The notes: generated by a model not told the origin, from the sequence alone. Counted from the stretch's first letter, positions 8,450 to 16,643 are shown. The stretch: DNA of 35,668 bases from Rhizobium mesoamericanum STM3625 (GCF_000312665.1 NZ_HF536772.1:878817-914484); one strand, 5' to 3'. Made by a program: numbers and translations.

Positions 8450-9412
8450 ATGAAGGCCAAAATTTTCGCCGGTGTAATTCCGGCTTTGATGACGCCCTGC
8501 AAGGAAGACCGCACCCCGGACTTTGACGCCCTCGTCCGCAAGGGGCAGGAGCTGATTGCCGAGGGCATGTCGGCCGTTGTCTACTGCGGTTCAATGGGTG
8601 ACTGGCCGCTGCTGACCGATGCACAGCGCATGGAGGGCGTGGAGCGCCTGGTAAAGGCCGGCGTCCCGGTCGTCGTCGGTACCGGTGCCGTCAACAGCGC
8701 TTCCGCCGTCGCGCATGCGGCCCATGCTCAGAAAGTTGGGGCACAAGGCCTGATGGTTATCCCACGCGTGCTTTCGCGGGGCTCGGTGATTGCCGCCCAG
8801 AAGGCGCACTTCAAGGCAATCCTTTCAGCCGCGCCGGATCTTCCTGCGGTCATCTACAATAGCCCTTACTATGGCTTCGCAACCCGCGCAGATCTGTTCT
8901 TTGCGCTCCGCGCCGAGCATCCGAACCTCGTCGGCTTCAAGGAATTCGGCGGCGCAGCCGACATGCGCTACGCAGCTGAGAACATCACCAGCCGCGATGA
9001 TGATGTTTCGCTGATGATCGGCGTCGATACCGCCGTCTTCCACGGCTTCGTGAACTGCGGTGCGACCGGCGCAATCACCGGCATCGGCAACGTGCTGCCG
9101 AAGGAAGTGCTGCATCTGAGCAACCTCGCGCAGGCAGCAGCTGGCGGCGACGCGGATGCCCGCCAGCGCGCTCTAGAGCTCGAGCAGGCCCTGGCCGTCC
9201 TGTCTTCATTTGATGAAGGCCCGGACCTCGTGCTGTTCTTCAAGCACATGATGGTGCTGAAGGGTAACAAGGAATACACGCTTCACTTCAACGAAACCGA
9301 CGTTCTGACCGACAGCCAACGCGGCTACGTCGAGTCTCAGTTTAAGCTGTTCAACACGTGGTACGCCGAATGGAGCAAGCTTCCCGGTGCTATTGAGAAG
9401 TACAAGGACTGA
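8450..9412 (+). CDS. hypD: pyrroline-4-hydroxy-2-carboxylate deaminase
   Basis: A 320-residue member of the DapA/N-acetylneuraminate lyase TIM-barrel family. The Schiff-base lysine is Lys164 in VGFKEFGG and the catalytic Tyr136 lies in VIYNSPYYG. Where dihydrodipicolinate synthase has GTTGE, this protein has CGSMGDWPLL, which together with YYGFATRADLF matches my memory of HypD/LhpC. That enzyme converts pyrroline-4-hydroxy-2-carboxylate to alpha-ketoglutarate semialdehyde plus ammonia. The genes around it fit that step. A strong AGGAGT lies before the ATG. The gene follows the GntR regulator and operator site 2, and ends at its own terminator. Dihydrodipicolinate synthase is rejected on the motif differences and context. 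Confidence 0.88.
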   Translation: MKAKIFAGVIPALMTPCKEDRTPDFDALVRKGQELIAEGMSAVVYCGSMGDWPLLTDAQRMEGVERLVKAGVPVVVGTGAVNSASAVAHAAHAQKVGAQGLMVIPRVLSRGSVIAAQKAHFKAILSAAPDLPAVIYNSPYYGFATRADLFFALRAEHPNLVGFKEFGGAADMRYAAENITSRDDDVSLMIGVDTAVFHGFVNCGATGAITGIGNVLPKEVLHLSNLAQAAAGGDADARQRALELEQALAVLSSFDEGPDLVLFFKHMMVLKGNKEYTLHFNETDVLTDSQRGYVESQFKLFNTWYAEWSKLPGAIEKYKD

Positions 9413-9431
9413 TTTCAAGGCTCTCAAAGCG

Positions 9432-9460
9432 AAAGGCCCTTCGTTTGGAGGGCCTTTTCC
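9432..9460. terminator. rho-independent terminator after hypD
   Basis: The stem AAAGGCCCT (9432-9440) pairs with AGGGCCTTT (9449-9457) around an eight-base loop and is followed by TTCC on the plus strand. It lies between two convergent stops, so it may serve both directions. The A/T-rich stem base gives a short U-run either way. Confidence 0.8.
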
Positions 9461-9485
9461 ATATTCAGCGGCTTGAGACGATGGC

Positions 9486-10523
9486 TCAGACCACCGCCTC
9501 AAGCCCGAGCGCGAACAATCGTTCGAGCTGCTTGATTTCCGCGTCAGTCAGCATAACGCCATCGGCCTCCGATTTTGCGCGTGCGGCATACCGGCGCTGT
9601 GAGGGGAGCCGGGCACCCTGGCCAACGATTGCCTCGAACAATGTCTCGGCCCGCGCAAACGGATTGCCCGGTCTGCCTGCCGCGAAGGCTTCGGGAGAGA
9701 AGGCAATGATCAACTCGCCGTGGACCGGCGCAAGCGTCGTCGTGCCGAGGTAGTCCAGCACCTCAGGGCTTGTCAGATCGCCGATCATGATACCGGCCAA
9801 CAGCTCGATCATCGTACCGATTGCCGACCCCTTATGTCCTCCGAAAGGCAACATGGCGCCGGCAAGCGCGGCTTCCGGATCGGTCGTCGGATTACCTTCG
9901 GCATCGATCGCCCAGCCTTCCGGCAGCGACTTGCCGGCTCGTCGATGCAGTTCGATTTCGCCGCGTGCGGCAACCGAAGTTGCAAAATCAAAGACGTATG
10001 GCGGTCGGCCGGCGCGTGGCCAGGCGAAGGCGAAGGGGTTGGTGCCGAGAAGCGGTTTATTGCCGCCGGTCGGTGCAACGGTCGCATAACTTGGGCACAT
10101 AACCAAGCCGGCAAGTCCGTGTTCGGCCAGCGCTTCCGCTTCCGACCAGAGCGCGGAGAAATGCGTGCAGTCGTTGATAACGAGAGCCGCAAGTCCGCAG
10201 GAGCGGGCCCGCTCCACGAGCACCGGCAGGGCGAGTTCGAAGGCCGGATTGGCAAAGCCGCCTTTGGCGTTGACCTTCACGATCGCCGAGCCCTCCTGCA
10301 ATAATAGTTCCGGCACAGCATCCGGCTTCACTTTGCCGGCCTTGACCGTACGCAGGGCACCCTCGATCCGGTAGATACCATGCGATTTGCAGGCATCGCG
10401 TTCCCCGGCAGCGATCACGCGAGCGAGTGCGCCCGCTTGGATCTCATTGAGGCCAGCCTTGCGAAAGATCGCATCGACCCGCTCAATCAGTGCCGGAATG
10501 GTCAGGGTGGTGTTATCGCTCAT
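9486..10523 (-). CDS. Ldh2 family imino acid reductase (probable pyrroline-2-carboxylate reductase)
   Basis: A 345-residue NAD(P)H-dependent oxidoreductase of the malate/L-lactate dehydrogenase (Ldh2/DpkA) family. The conserved SHGI with catalytic His48 is visible, followed by VNAKGGFANPA, NDCTHFSALW, GGNKPLLGTNPFAFAWP and FGGHKGSAI. In hydroxyproline loci, members of this family (LhpD, HypS) reduce pyrroline-2-carboxylate to L-proline. That is the product expected from the 3-hydroxyproline dehydratases encoded downstream and from D-proline oxidation. It is read opposite to hypH, across a 150-base divergent promoter containing an ATAC-N5-GTAT site, and converges on hypD. A generic 2-oxoacid dehydrogenase role cannot be excluded from sequence alone. 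Confidence 0.82.
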   Translation of the reverse strand: MSDNTTLTIPALIERVDAIFRKAGLNEIQAGALARVIAAGERDACKSHGIYRIEGALRTVKAGKVKPDAVPELLLQEGSAIVKVNAKGGFANPAFELALPVLVERARSCGLAALVINDCTHFSALWSEAEALAEHGLAGLVMCPSYATVAPTGGNKPLLGTNPFAFAWPRAGRPPYVFDFATSVAARGEIELHRRAGKSLPEGWAIDAEGNPTTDPEAALAGAMLPFGGHKGSAIGTMIELLAGIMIGDLTSPEVLDYLGTTTLAPVHGELIIAFSPEAFAAGRPGNPFARAETLFEAIVGQGARLPSQRRYAARAKSEADGVMLTDAEIKQLERLFALGLEAVV

Positions 10524-10577
10524 CTTATGTCTCTCATGGATGCCACGGCCGCCGAATGCGATCGAGTGTTGATGTTA

Positions 10578-10595
10578 TAAATACATAGAGTATAC
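10578..10595. promoter_or_regulatory. candidate operator, ATAC-N5-GTAT family, site A
   Basis: On the minus strand this reads GTATACTCTATGTATTTA, containing an inverted repeat ATAC-N5-GTAT. It lies in the divergent promoter between the Ldh2 reductase and hypH. A nearly identical element (15 of 18 bases) sits before the amino acid binding protein at 12280. Two copies in two promoters of one pathway suggest a shared regulator. Confidence 0.55.
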
Positions 10596-10673
10596 AAAGT
10601 TCCAACTTGCGCAATTCGCATCCGGATGGATTTTCGCGTAAAGCACCCCGGGCTCTCTAGAAAGGAATCGCAA

Positions 10674-12191
10674 ATGGTCTTCACTCCCAATGGAAAACAC
10701 CTCGTCGCGGGCGAATGGCTCGACGGAGCGGGTACTTTTGCATCCGCGCCGGCGCATGGTCCAGTGCATCAGTTCGCCGTCGGCACGGTCGATCTGGTGA
10801 ACCGCGCTTGCGAGGCGGCCGAAGATGCGTTTTGGAGTTACGGCTACTCCACACGCTCAGAGCGCGCGGCATTCCTTCGGGCCATCGCTGACGAGATCGA
10901 AGCTCGTGCCGGGGCCATCACAGAGATCGGCAGCCAGGAAACCGGTCTGCCGGAAACACGCCTGCAGGGCGAACGCGGTCGCACGACCGGCCAATTGCGG
11001 CTCTTCGCAGACCACATCGAAAAGGGCGAATATCTCGACCGCCGCCGTGACGCGGCACTGCCCGACCGCCAACCGGCGCCACGACCGGAGATCTGGCTCA
11101 TTCAGCGCCCGATCGGCCCAGTGGCCGTCTTCGGTGCTTCGAACTTCCCGCTGGCTTTTTCGACTGCCGGCGGTGACACGGCGGCAGCACTTGCCGCAGG
11201 TTGCCCCGTCGTGGTCAAGGGGCATTCGGCGCATCCAGGGACCGGCGAAATCGTGGCTCAGGCTATCGAGGCGGCCATTCGCAAGACGGGTATTCATCCC
11301 GGCGTCTTCTCGCTGATCCAGGGTGGCAACCGCGATATCGGTCATGCGCTCGTGCAGCATCCGCAGATCAAGGCCGTTGGTTTCACCGGCTCGCTCGCCG
11401 GTGGTCGCGCGCTCTTCAATCTTTGCGCAGCGCGGCCGGAACCGATCCCGTTCTTCGGTGAACTGGGTTCAGTCAATCCGATGTTCCTGCTGCCCGAGGC
11501 GCTGAGGGCACGCGCCGAGACGCTGGGTCAGGGCTGGGCAGGGTCGCTGACCATGGGTGCCGGCCAGTTCTGCACCAACCCCGGCATCGCCGTGGTGGCG
11601 GAAGGCGCCGATGGCGATCGCTTTGTTGCGGCAACAGTTGAAGCACTTGGCAAGGTGGCGCCGCAGACGATGCTGACCGATGGTATCGCGAAGGCGTATC
11701 AGGACGGACAGGCACGATTTGCATCCCGCAATACGGTCAAGCCGCTGTTCACCAGCGAGTCATCCGGCCGCTCGGCCGCTCCGAACCTTTTTGAGACGTC
11801 GGGCGCACAGTTTCTCGCCGACCACGCCCTGGGCGAAGAGGTCTTCGGACCGCTCGGGCTTGTCGTGCGTGTGCAGACGATCGATGAGATGGTACAATTG
11901 GCACGCGGCTTCGAAGGTCAGTTGACGGCTACGATCCATATGGATGCCGCCGACATCGCCGACGCACGCCGCCTGCGTCCGGTGCTGGAGCGCAAGGCGG
12001 GTCGCGTCCTGGTGAACGGGTTCCCTACAGGAGTCGAGGTGGTCGATTCCATGGTCCATGGCGGGCCCTACCCCGCCTCGACCAACTTTGGGGCAACGAG
12101 CGTCGGCACGATGTCGATTCGCCGCTTCCTGCGTCCGGTCGCATACCAAAACATGTCCGAAGAGCTTCTGCCTGAAGATTTCCTCGGCTGA
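10674..12191 (+). CDS. hypH: alpha-ketoglutarate semialdehyde dehydrogenase
   Basis: A 505-residue aldehyde dehydrogenase. Catalytic residues: Cys300 in GAGQFCTNPG, general base Glu263 in FFGELGSVNP, and the cofactor-site GFTGSLAGGR. The GQFCTNPG form and the opening TPNGKHLVAGEWLDG are typical of 2,5-dioxovalerate (alpha-ketoglutarate semialdehyde) dehydrogenases. These use NAD(P)+ to oxidise the semialdehyde made by HypD to alpha-ketoglutarate, the last step of the 4-hydroxyproline route. The start is placed at 10674, with AGAAAGGA upstream, and not at the ATG at 10626, which lacks a ribosome site. A strong terminator follows, so it is probably its own transcription unit. Confidence 0.9.
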   Translation: MVFTPNGKHLVAGEWLDGAGTFASAPAHGPVHQFAVGTVDLVNRACEAAEDAFWSYGYSTRSERAAFLRAIADEIEARAGAITEIGSQETGLPETRLQGERGRTTGQLRLFADHIEKGEYLDRRRDAALPDRQPAPRPEIWLIQRPIGPVAVFGASNFPLAFSTAGGDTAAALAAGCPVVVKGHSAHPGTGEIVAQAIEAAIRKTGIHPGVFSLIQGGNRDIGHALVQHPQIKAVGFTGSLAGGRALFNLCAARPEPIPFFGELGSVNPMFLLPEALRARAETLGQGWAGSLTMGAGQFCTNPGIAVVAEGADGDRFVAATVEALGKVAPQTMLTDGIAKAYQDGQARFASRNTVKPLFTSESSGRSAAPNLFETSGAQFLADHALGEEVFGPLGLVVRVQTIDEMVQLARGFEGQLTATIHMDAADIADARRLRPVLERKAGRVLVNGFPTGVEVVDSMVHGGPYPASTNFGATSVGTMSIRRFLRPVAYQNMSEELLPEDFLG

Positions 12192-12215
12192 TTCTCGTTT
12201 ATAGACAGAAAGAGG

Positions 12216-12246
12216 AAGGGCGGCCACGACTTGGCCGCCCTTTTTT
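12216..12246 (+). terminator. strong rho-independent terminator after hypH
   Basis: The stem GGGCGGCCA (12218-12226) pairs perfectly with TGGCCGCCC (12232-12240) around the loop CGACT. It is preceded by AA and followed by six T's. This separates hypH from the downstream transporter operon, which therefore needs its own promoter. Confidence 0.92.
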
Positions 12247-12254
12247 GTCGACAT
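12245..12254. promoter_or_regulatory. possible third TTGTCGAC-type site
   Basis: TTGTCGACAT matches nine of ten bases of the palindrome found before the GntR gene and hypD. It overlaps the T-run of the hypH terminator and lies about 120 bases before the amino acid binding protein gene, so it could be an upstream operator of that operon or chance. Confidence 0.35.
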
Positions 12255-12279
12255 GAGCTCTATTCCGTTTATACTTTTT

Positions 12280-12297
12280 GCATACTTCATGTATTTA
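12280..12297. promoter_or_regulatory. candidate operator, ATAC-N5-GTAT family, site B
   Basis: GCATACTTCATGTATTTA contains ATAC-N5-GTAT and matches site A (10578-10595, opposite strand) at 15 of 18 positions. It lies about 80 bases upstream of the binding-protein start, where promoter elements of the transporter operon should be. Confidence 0.55.
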
Positions 12298-12376
12298 GCC
12301 ATTGATTTGCGCGTGCCGACGAGGAATAGTGCGCCTCGCTGTCAATTGACAATCCAACTCTGGGAGAGAGAAAAGC

Positions 12377-13186
12377 ATGAAATCCTCGGTCCTCGCCTTC
12401 GGCCTCCTTACCGCCGCCACCCTTCTGACCAGCCCGGCCAAGGCCGACAAGCTGGACGACATCATCGGCTCGGGCACGCTGCGCTGCGCAGTCGTGCTGG
12501 ACTTCCCGCCGATGGGCTCGCGCGACGAGAAAAACAATCCGATCGGCTTCGACGTGGACTACTGCAACGATCTGGCCAAGGCGCTCGGCGTAACCGCCGA
12601 AATCGTTGAGACCCCGTTTCCTGAGCGTATTCCGGCACTGATGTCGGGTCGCGTCGATGTCGGCGTCGCCTCTACGTCCGACACGCTTGAGCGTGCCAAG
12701 ACCGTCGGCATGACGGTTCCCTACTTCGCCTTCGAGATGGCGGTTACCGCCAACGAGAAATCAGGCGTGAAGTCCTTCGAAGACATGAAGGGCAAGGTCG
12801 TCGGTGCGACGGCCGGCACCTACGAAGCGATCGCCCTCGAGCAGCAGGTCAAGGACTGGGGCACCGGTGAGTTCCGTCCGTATCAGACGCAAGCAGACGT
12901 GTTCTTGGCGCTCAGCCAGGGTCAGATTGATGCCACCGTTTCCACCTCGACCGTTGCGCAGGCTAACGTCAAGACCGGCAAGTTCCCGGGCATCGCAGTG
13001 GTCGGCAAGGCGCCCTTCGACATCGACTACGTAGCGCTCTTCACCAACCGCGAGGAATACGGCCTGATCAACTATCTGAACCTGTTCATCAACCAGCAGG
13101 TTCGCACCGGCCGCTACGACGAACTCTACAAGAAGTGGGTCGGTGGCGAAGTGCCGTCTCTCGCCGTCAATGGCGTCTACCGCTGA
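12377..13186 (+). CDS. polar amino acid ABC transporter, periplasmic binding protein
   Basis: A 269-residue binding protein with a Sec signal peptide (MKSSVLAFGLLTAATLLTSPAKA, cleavage near residue 23) and the SBP_bac_3 fold. Family features visible are GTLRCAVVLDFPPMGSRDEKN, GFDVDYCNDLAKALG, the RIPALMSGRVDVGVAS hinge region and GKVVGATAGTYEA. It should capture the substrate in the periplasm and deliver it to the two permeases downstream. Its place among hydroxyproline catabolic genes points to hydroxyproline or a related imino acid, equivalent to the S. meliloti HypM component as I remember it. A GGGAGAGAG ribosome site precedes the ATG. An intercistronic hairpin follows it. Confidence 0.88.
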   Translation: MKSSVLAFGLLTAATLLTSPAKADKLDDIIGSGTLRCAVVLDFPPMGSRDEKNNPIGFDVDYCNDLAKALGVTAEIVETPFPERIPALMSGRVDVGVASTSDTLERAKTVGMTVPYFAFEMAVTANEKSGVKSFEDMKGKVVGATAGTYEAIALEQQVKDWGTGEFRPYQTQADVFLALSQGQIDATVSTSTVAQANVKTGKFPGIAVVGKAPFDIDYVALFTNREEYGLINYLNLFINQQVRTGRYDELYKKWVGGEVPSLAVNGVYR

Positions 13187-13203
13187 TCTGACCAGTTCTC
13201 CCG

Positions 13204-13228
13204 CAGCGCGAGGTTGTCCCTCGCGCTG
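13204..13228 (+). other. intercistronic hairpin after the binding-protein gene
   Basis: CAGCGCGAGG (13204-13213) pairs perfectly with CCTCGCGCTG (13219-13228) around a five-base loop, 17 bases after the stop. No proper T-run follows (TAGCTTTTCG). It is probably an RNA-stabilising or partly terminating hairpin that lets the binding protein be made in excess over the permeases. Confidence 0.7.
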
Positions 13229-13254
13229 TAGCTTTTCGAAAAGGTGAGACGGTC

Positions 13255-13920
13255 ATGTTCAACTACACCTTCCACTGGAACCAAGCGCTCAAGGCATTGC
13301 CGCAGATGCTTGACGGCGCGCTGGTTACGTTGCAAATCGCGCTCTTGTCCATGATTATCGGACTGGCGTGCGCGATCGCGCTGACATTGTTCCGCCTGTC
13401 CGGAAACCGCATGCTTGGTGGCTTTGCCACCGCCTGGGTCGAGATCGCGCGAAACACGCCTGCGCTCTTCCAGATCTACATGGCGCACTTTGGTCTCGGC
13501 AACTTTGGTATCCACCTCACGCCGTTTGCCGCGCTACTGGTCGGCATTGCCTTCAACAATGCCGGTTACCTGGCAGAGAACTTTCGCGGCGCGCTGAAGG
13601 CAATCCCGGACACGCAGACACGGGCTGGGCGCTCGCTCGGCATGACCCCGATGCAGGCTTTCCGCCTGATCGTCTTGCCGCAGATGCTGCGCGTGGCATT
13701 TCTGCCGGCCACCAATCAGATGGTCTGGGCAGTCTTGATGACGTCGCTCGGCGTGACCGTCGGCATGAACACCGACCTTGCCGGTGTGACGCAGGAGCTG
13801 AATGCACGCTCCTTCCGCACATTCGAATTTTTCGCTTTGGCTGCTGTGATCTACTACGTCATCGCCAAGGTTCTGACCCTTGCCGCCCGGGCACTCGCCT
13901 GGCGCATGTTCCGCTACTGA
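13255..13920 (+). CDS. amino acid ABC transporter permease (HisM/GlnP type), subunit 1
   Basis: A 221-residue inner-membrane permease with about five hydrophobic segments and the EAA loop that docks the ATPase (NNAGYLAENFRGALKAIP, then TRAGRSLGMTPMQAF). The opening FNYTFHWNQALKALPQML.GALVTLQIALL is typical of polar amino acid permeases. It pairs with the next gene to form a heterodimeric channel. AAAGGTGAG precedes the ATG, and the next permease begins 12 bases after its stop. Confidence 0.9.
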   Translation: MFNYTFHWNQALKALPQMLDGALVTLQIALLSMIIGLACAIALTLFRLSGNRMLGGFATAWVEIARNTPALFQIYMAHFGLGNFGIHLTPFAALLVGIAFNNAGYLAENFRGALKAIPDTQTRAGRSLGMTPMQAFRLIVLPQMLRVAFLPATNQMVWAVLMTSLGVTVGMNTDLAGVTQELNARSFRTFEFFALAAVIYYVIAKVLTLAARALAWRMFRY

Positions 13921-13932
13921 GAGAGGTGAGAG

Positions 13933-14586
13933 ATGTTCAGTACTGCCCTCACCTGGGGTGACTTGGTCTTTCTGGCGCAAGGCGCGGGGATGACGCTCGC
14001 GGTCACAGTCGCATCGGTCGTCGCCGGGACCATTCTCGGGATCCTCTTCGGGATGCTCCGCGTCGAAATTGGACCCTACTGGTCCGCGCCGCTGACCTTC
14101 GCGCTCGATGTCTTCCGCTCGGTTCCCTTGTTGATCCAGCTTGTTCTCGGTAATGCCCTGCAGTCGATCATGCGGCTTGGCTGGCCTCCGTTCACGACCT
14201 CCTGCGTAGTTCTGTCGCTCTATACGGCCGCCTATTGCACGGAGATTGTTCGCGGCGGCATTTCCTCGGTGCCGCCAACCACGCGCCGTGCGGCTCGTTC
14301 GCTCGGCATGACCTGGTGGCAGGACATGCGCTATATTGTGGCGCCGCTGGCGACGCGCGTTTCGCTGCCGTCCTGGATCGGACTGACACTCGGCGTCATG
14401 AAGGATTCCGCGCTGGTCCTCTGGCTCGGCCTGATCGAGCTGCTACGAGCCTCGCAGATTCTCGTGACCCGACTGCAGGAGCCGCTGTTCATCCTGATGA
14501 TCTGCGGCGCCGTCTACTTCATTATCAGCTTCCCCATCGCCCGGATTGGCGGGTATCTCGAAAAACGGTGGTCCCCCAATGATTGA
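13933..14586 (+). CDS. amino acid ABC transporter permease, subunit 2
   Basis: The second permease (217 residues) has about five membrane segments and its own EAA loop (YTAAYCTEIVRGGISSVP, RRAARSLGMTWWQDM). It is preceded by GAGAGGTGAGAG, which overlaps the intergenic space after subunit 1. Its last eight bases overlap the start of the ATPase gene, indicating translational coupling. Confidence 0.9.
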   Translation: MFSTALTWGDLVFLAQGAGMTLAVTVASVVAGTILGILFGMLRVEIGPYWSAPLTFALDVFRSVPLLIQLVLGNALQSIMRLGWPPFTTSCVVLSLYTAAYCTEIVRGGISSVPPTTRRAARSLGMTWWQDMRYIVAPLATRVSLPSWIGLTLGVMKDSALVLWLGLIELLRASQILVTRLQEPLFILMICGAVYFIISFPIARIGGYLEKRWSPND

Positions 14587-15301
14587 GATTGAAAACGTCC
14601 GCAAATCCTTCGGCCCTTTGGAGGTCCTGAAGGGCATCAACCTCGCTGTTCCGAAGGGCGAGGTGCTGACTATCATTGGCGGTTCCGGTTCGGGAAAGTC
14701 GACGCTGCTCACCTGCATCAACGGTCTCGAAGCCATTGACAGCGGCTGTATCGTTGTCGATGGAACGGATGTCCATGCCAAGGCGACCGACCTCAATAAG
14801 CTCCGCCGCAAGCTCGGCATCGTCTTCCAGCAGTGGAACGCGTTCCCGCATCTGACCGTGCTGGAGAACGTCATGCTCGCGCCGCGAAAGGTCCTCGGGC
14901 TGTCCAAGGGGGAGGCCGAAGCGATTGCCGTGAAGCAGCTCACCCATGTCGGTCTTGCGGAGAAGCTTAAGGTCTATCCGAACCGCATGTCCGGCGGTCA
15001 GCAGCAGCGCATGGCAATTGCCCGCGCGCTCGCCATGTCGCCGGAATACATGCTATTCGACGAGGTCACCTCGGCACTCGACCCACAGCTTGTTGGCGAA
15101 GTGCTCGACACGTTGCGCATGCTCGCCTCCGAAGGAATGACGATGATCTGCGTTACACACGAGATGAAGTTTGCGCGTGAGGTTTCCGACCGCGTCGCCT
15201 TCTTCCACAAGGGCGTGATGGCCGAGATTGCTCCCCCGGAAGAGCTATTCGGTGCGCCGAAGGATCCGGAACTGCAGGCTTTTCTTGCTGCCACCCATTG
15301 A
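14579..15301 (+). CDS. amino acid ABC transporter ATPase
   Basis: A 240-residue ATPase of the GlnQ/HisP class. Walker A is GGSGSGKST (residues 34-42), the Q-loop region is GIVFQQWNAFPHLTVLENV, the signature is MSGGQQQRMAIARAL, and Walker B plus D-loop is YMLFDEVTSALDP. The H-loop is CVTHEMKFA. It powers import of the amino acid bound by the 12377 gene product. The start at 14579 (MIEIENV) is chosen because the class begins this way; an upstream in-frame ATG at 14546 would extend far into the permease gene. The next gene starts within about eight bases of its stop. Confidence 0.92.
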   Translation: MIEIENVRKSFGPLEVLKGINLAVPKGEVLTIIGGSGSGKSTLLTCINGLEAIDSGCIVVDGTDVHAKATDLNKLRRKLGIVFQQWNAFPHLTVLENVMLAPRKVLGLSKGEAEAIAVKQLTHVGLAEKLKVYPNRMSGGQQQRMAIARALAMSPEYMLFDEVTSALDPQLVGEVLDTLRMLASEGMTMICVTHEMKFAREVSDRVAFFHKGVMAEIAPPEELFGAPKDPELQAFLAATH

Positions 15302-15308
15302 GGCGATG

Positions 15309-16559
15309 ATGAACGATCAAGACCAACCTGATATCATTGTGATCGGCGCGGGGATTGTTGGAGTTTCCGCGGCGATCGCAGCACAGGCAAGAGGCCTTTC
15401 CGTTGTCGTACTCGATCGGGAGGGTCCTGCTGCGGGCGCCTCGGCTGGTAACGCCGGTGCCTTCGCCTTTACCGACATTCTGCCCCTCGCTTCGCCGGGT
15501 ATCCTAAAAAAGGCACCTAAGTGGCTGCTCGATCCGCTCGGTCCGCTCTCGTTGCCCCCTGCGTATGCCTTGCAGATAGCACCGTGGATGTTCCGGTTCT
15601 GGCGCGCCTGCGCGTCGGGCCGTGTCGCCCATTCGACGGCGGCGCAAACAGCGCTGATGGACCTTTCGAAAGCCGAACTCGAGCCATTCCTTCGGCAGAC
15701 CGGCACAGCAGCCATGCTGCGCAAAGACGGCAATCTGCAAGTCTACGAGGGCGAGACCGAACTGAAGGCCTCGCTTCCTGGCTGGAAGGCGAGGGAAGCG
15801 CACGGCGTTGAATTCCATCACGTTGATGCGGCCGGTATCGCCGAGATCCAGCCTGGCCTCGCACTGCGCTTTACCCATGGCACTTTCACGCCTGGCTGGT
15901 ACTCGATCGCCGATCCCAAGCTATACACCCTGGCCCTGGCGGATCATTTCTGCGCCTTGGGCGGCAAGATCGAGCGTGCGAAAGTCACGGCTTTGCGTCC
16001 TGGCGAGAGTGGCGTCGATGTTGTAAGCGTCGGTGGCGCGTCGCGACGCGCTTCACGGGTGGTTCTGGCGGCAGGCGCCTTTTCGCACCAGGTGGCTCGC
16101 ACAATCGGCGAGAATATTCCGCTCGAAACGGAGAGGGGTTACAATACCACACTTCCTCTCGAGGCGTTCGACCTGCGCACGCAGATCACCTTCGGTGGGC
16201 ATGGTTTTGTCGTTAGCCGACTATCGACGGGCATTCGCGTTGGTGGCGCCGTCGAACTCGGCGGGCTGAAGCTGCCACCGAATTTCCGGCGCTCGGAAGC
16301 GATGCTGGAGAAAGCCCGCAATTTCTTGCCCGGCTTGAAGCCGCACGGCGGCGTGCAATGGATGGGGTTCCGCCCCTCGTTGCCGGACAGCCTGCCCGCG
16401 ATCGGCCACGCACGCGATACGCAGCGGGTGATCTATGCTTTCGGACACGGCCATCTCGGTCTAACGCAATCGGCAGGCACCGCGCGCATCGTCGCGGATC
16501 TTCTGACCTGCAAGAAGCCTGCGATCGATATTGCGTCCTTCTCGCCTCAAAGATTCTGA
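15309..16559 (+). CDS. DadA-type FAD oxidoreductase (probable D-hydroxyproline/D-proline dehydrogenase)
   Basis: A 416-residue flavoprotein of the DAO/DadA family. The Rossmann motif GAGIVG (residues 13-18) is followed by the acidic VLDREG and the DadA-like AGASAGNAGAFA. The C-terminal end has WMGFRPSLPDSLPAIGHA and the FAD motif GHGHLGLTQSAGTARI. In hydroxyproline loci this position holds the enzyme (HypO/LhpB) that oxidises cis-4-hydroxy-D-proline to pyrroline-4-hydroxy-2-carboxylate, the substrate of HypD. The same enzyme can oxidise D-proline to pyrroline-2-carboxylate. It is membrane-peripheral or soluble. Two adjacent ATGs (15306, 15309) follow GAGGCG; I prefer the second for spacing. 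It is coupled to the transporter operon. Confidence 0.83.
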   Translation: MNDQDQPDIIVIGAGIVGVSAAIAAQARGLSVVVLDREGPAAGASAGNAGAFAFTDILPLASPGILKKAPKWLLDPLGPLSLPPAYALQIAPWMFRFWRACASGRVAHSTAAQTALMDLSKAELEPFLRQTGTAAMLRKDGNLQVYEGETELKASLPGWKAREAHGVEFHHVDAAGIAEIQPGLALRFTHGTFTPGWYSIADPKLYTLALADHFCALGGKIERAKVTALRPGESGVDVVSVGGASRRASRVVLAAGAFSHQVARTIGENIPLETERGYNTTLPLEAFDLRTQITFGGHGFVVSRLSTGIRVGGAVELGGLKLPPNFRRSEAMLEKARNFLPGLKPHGGVQWMGFRPSLPDSLPAIGHARDTQRVIYAFGHGHLGLTQSAGTARIVADLLTCKKPAIDIASFSPQRF

Positions 16560-16572
16560 CGGGGTCAAAAGT

Positions 16573-16594
16573 GAGCCAACCGCGATGTTGGCTC
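16573..16594 (+). other. intercistronic hairpin before the aconitase X gene
   Basis: GAGCCAAC (16573-16580) pairs perfectly with GTTGGCTC (16587-16594) around CGCGAT, in the 84-base space between the FAD enzyme and aconitase X. No T-run follows, so it is not a simple terminator. It could protect one half of the mRNA or tune downstream expression. Confidence 0.6.
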
Positions 16595-16643
16595 GTAGCA
16601 TCCCCTTGGTGAATGGCATCTATCTCCTCGAGGCTTCGCCGAC

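Noticed and set aside
8450..9412. Dihydrodipicolinate synthase (dapA) assignment
   Set aside because: The GTTGE motif is replaced by CGSMGDWPLL and the context is hydroxyproline catabolism, not lysine synthesis.
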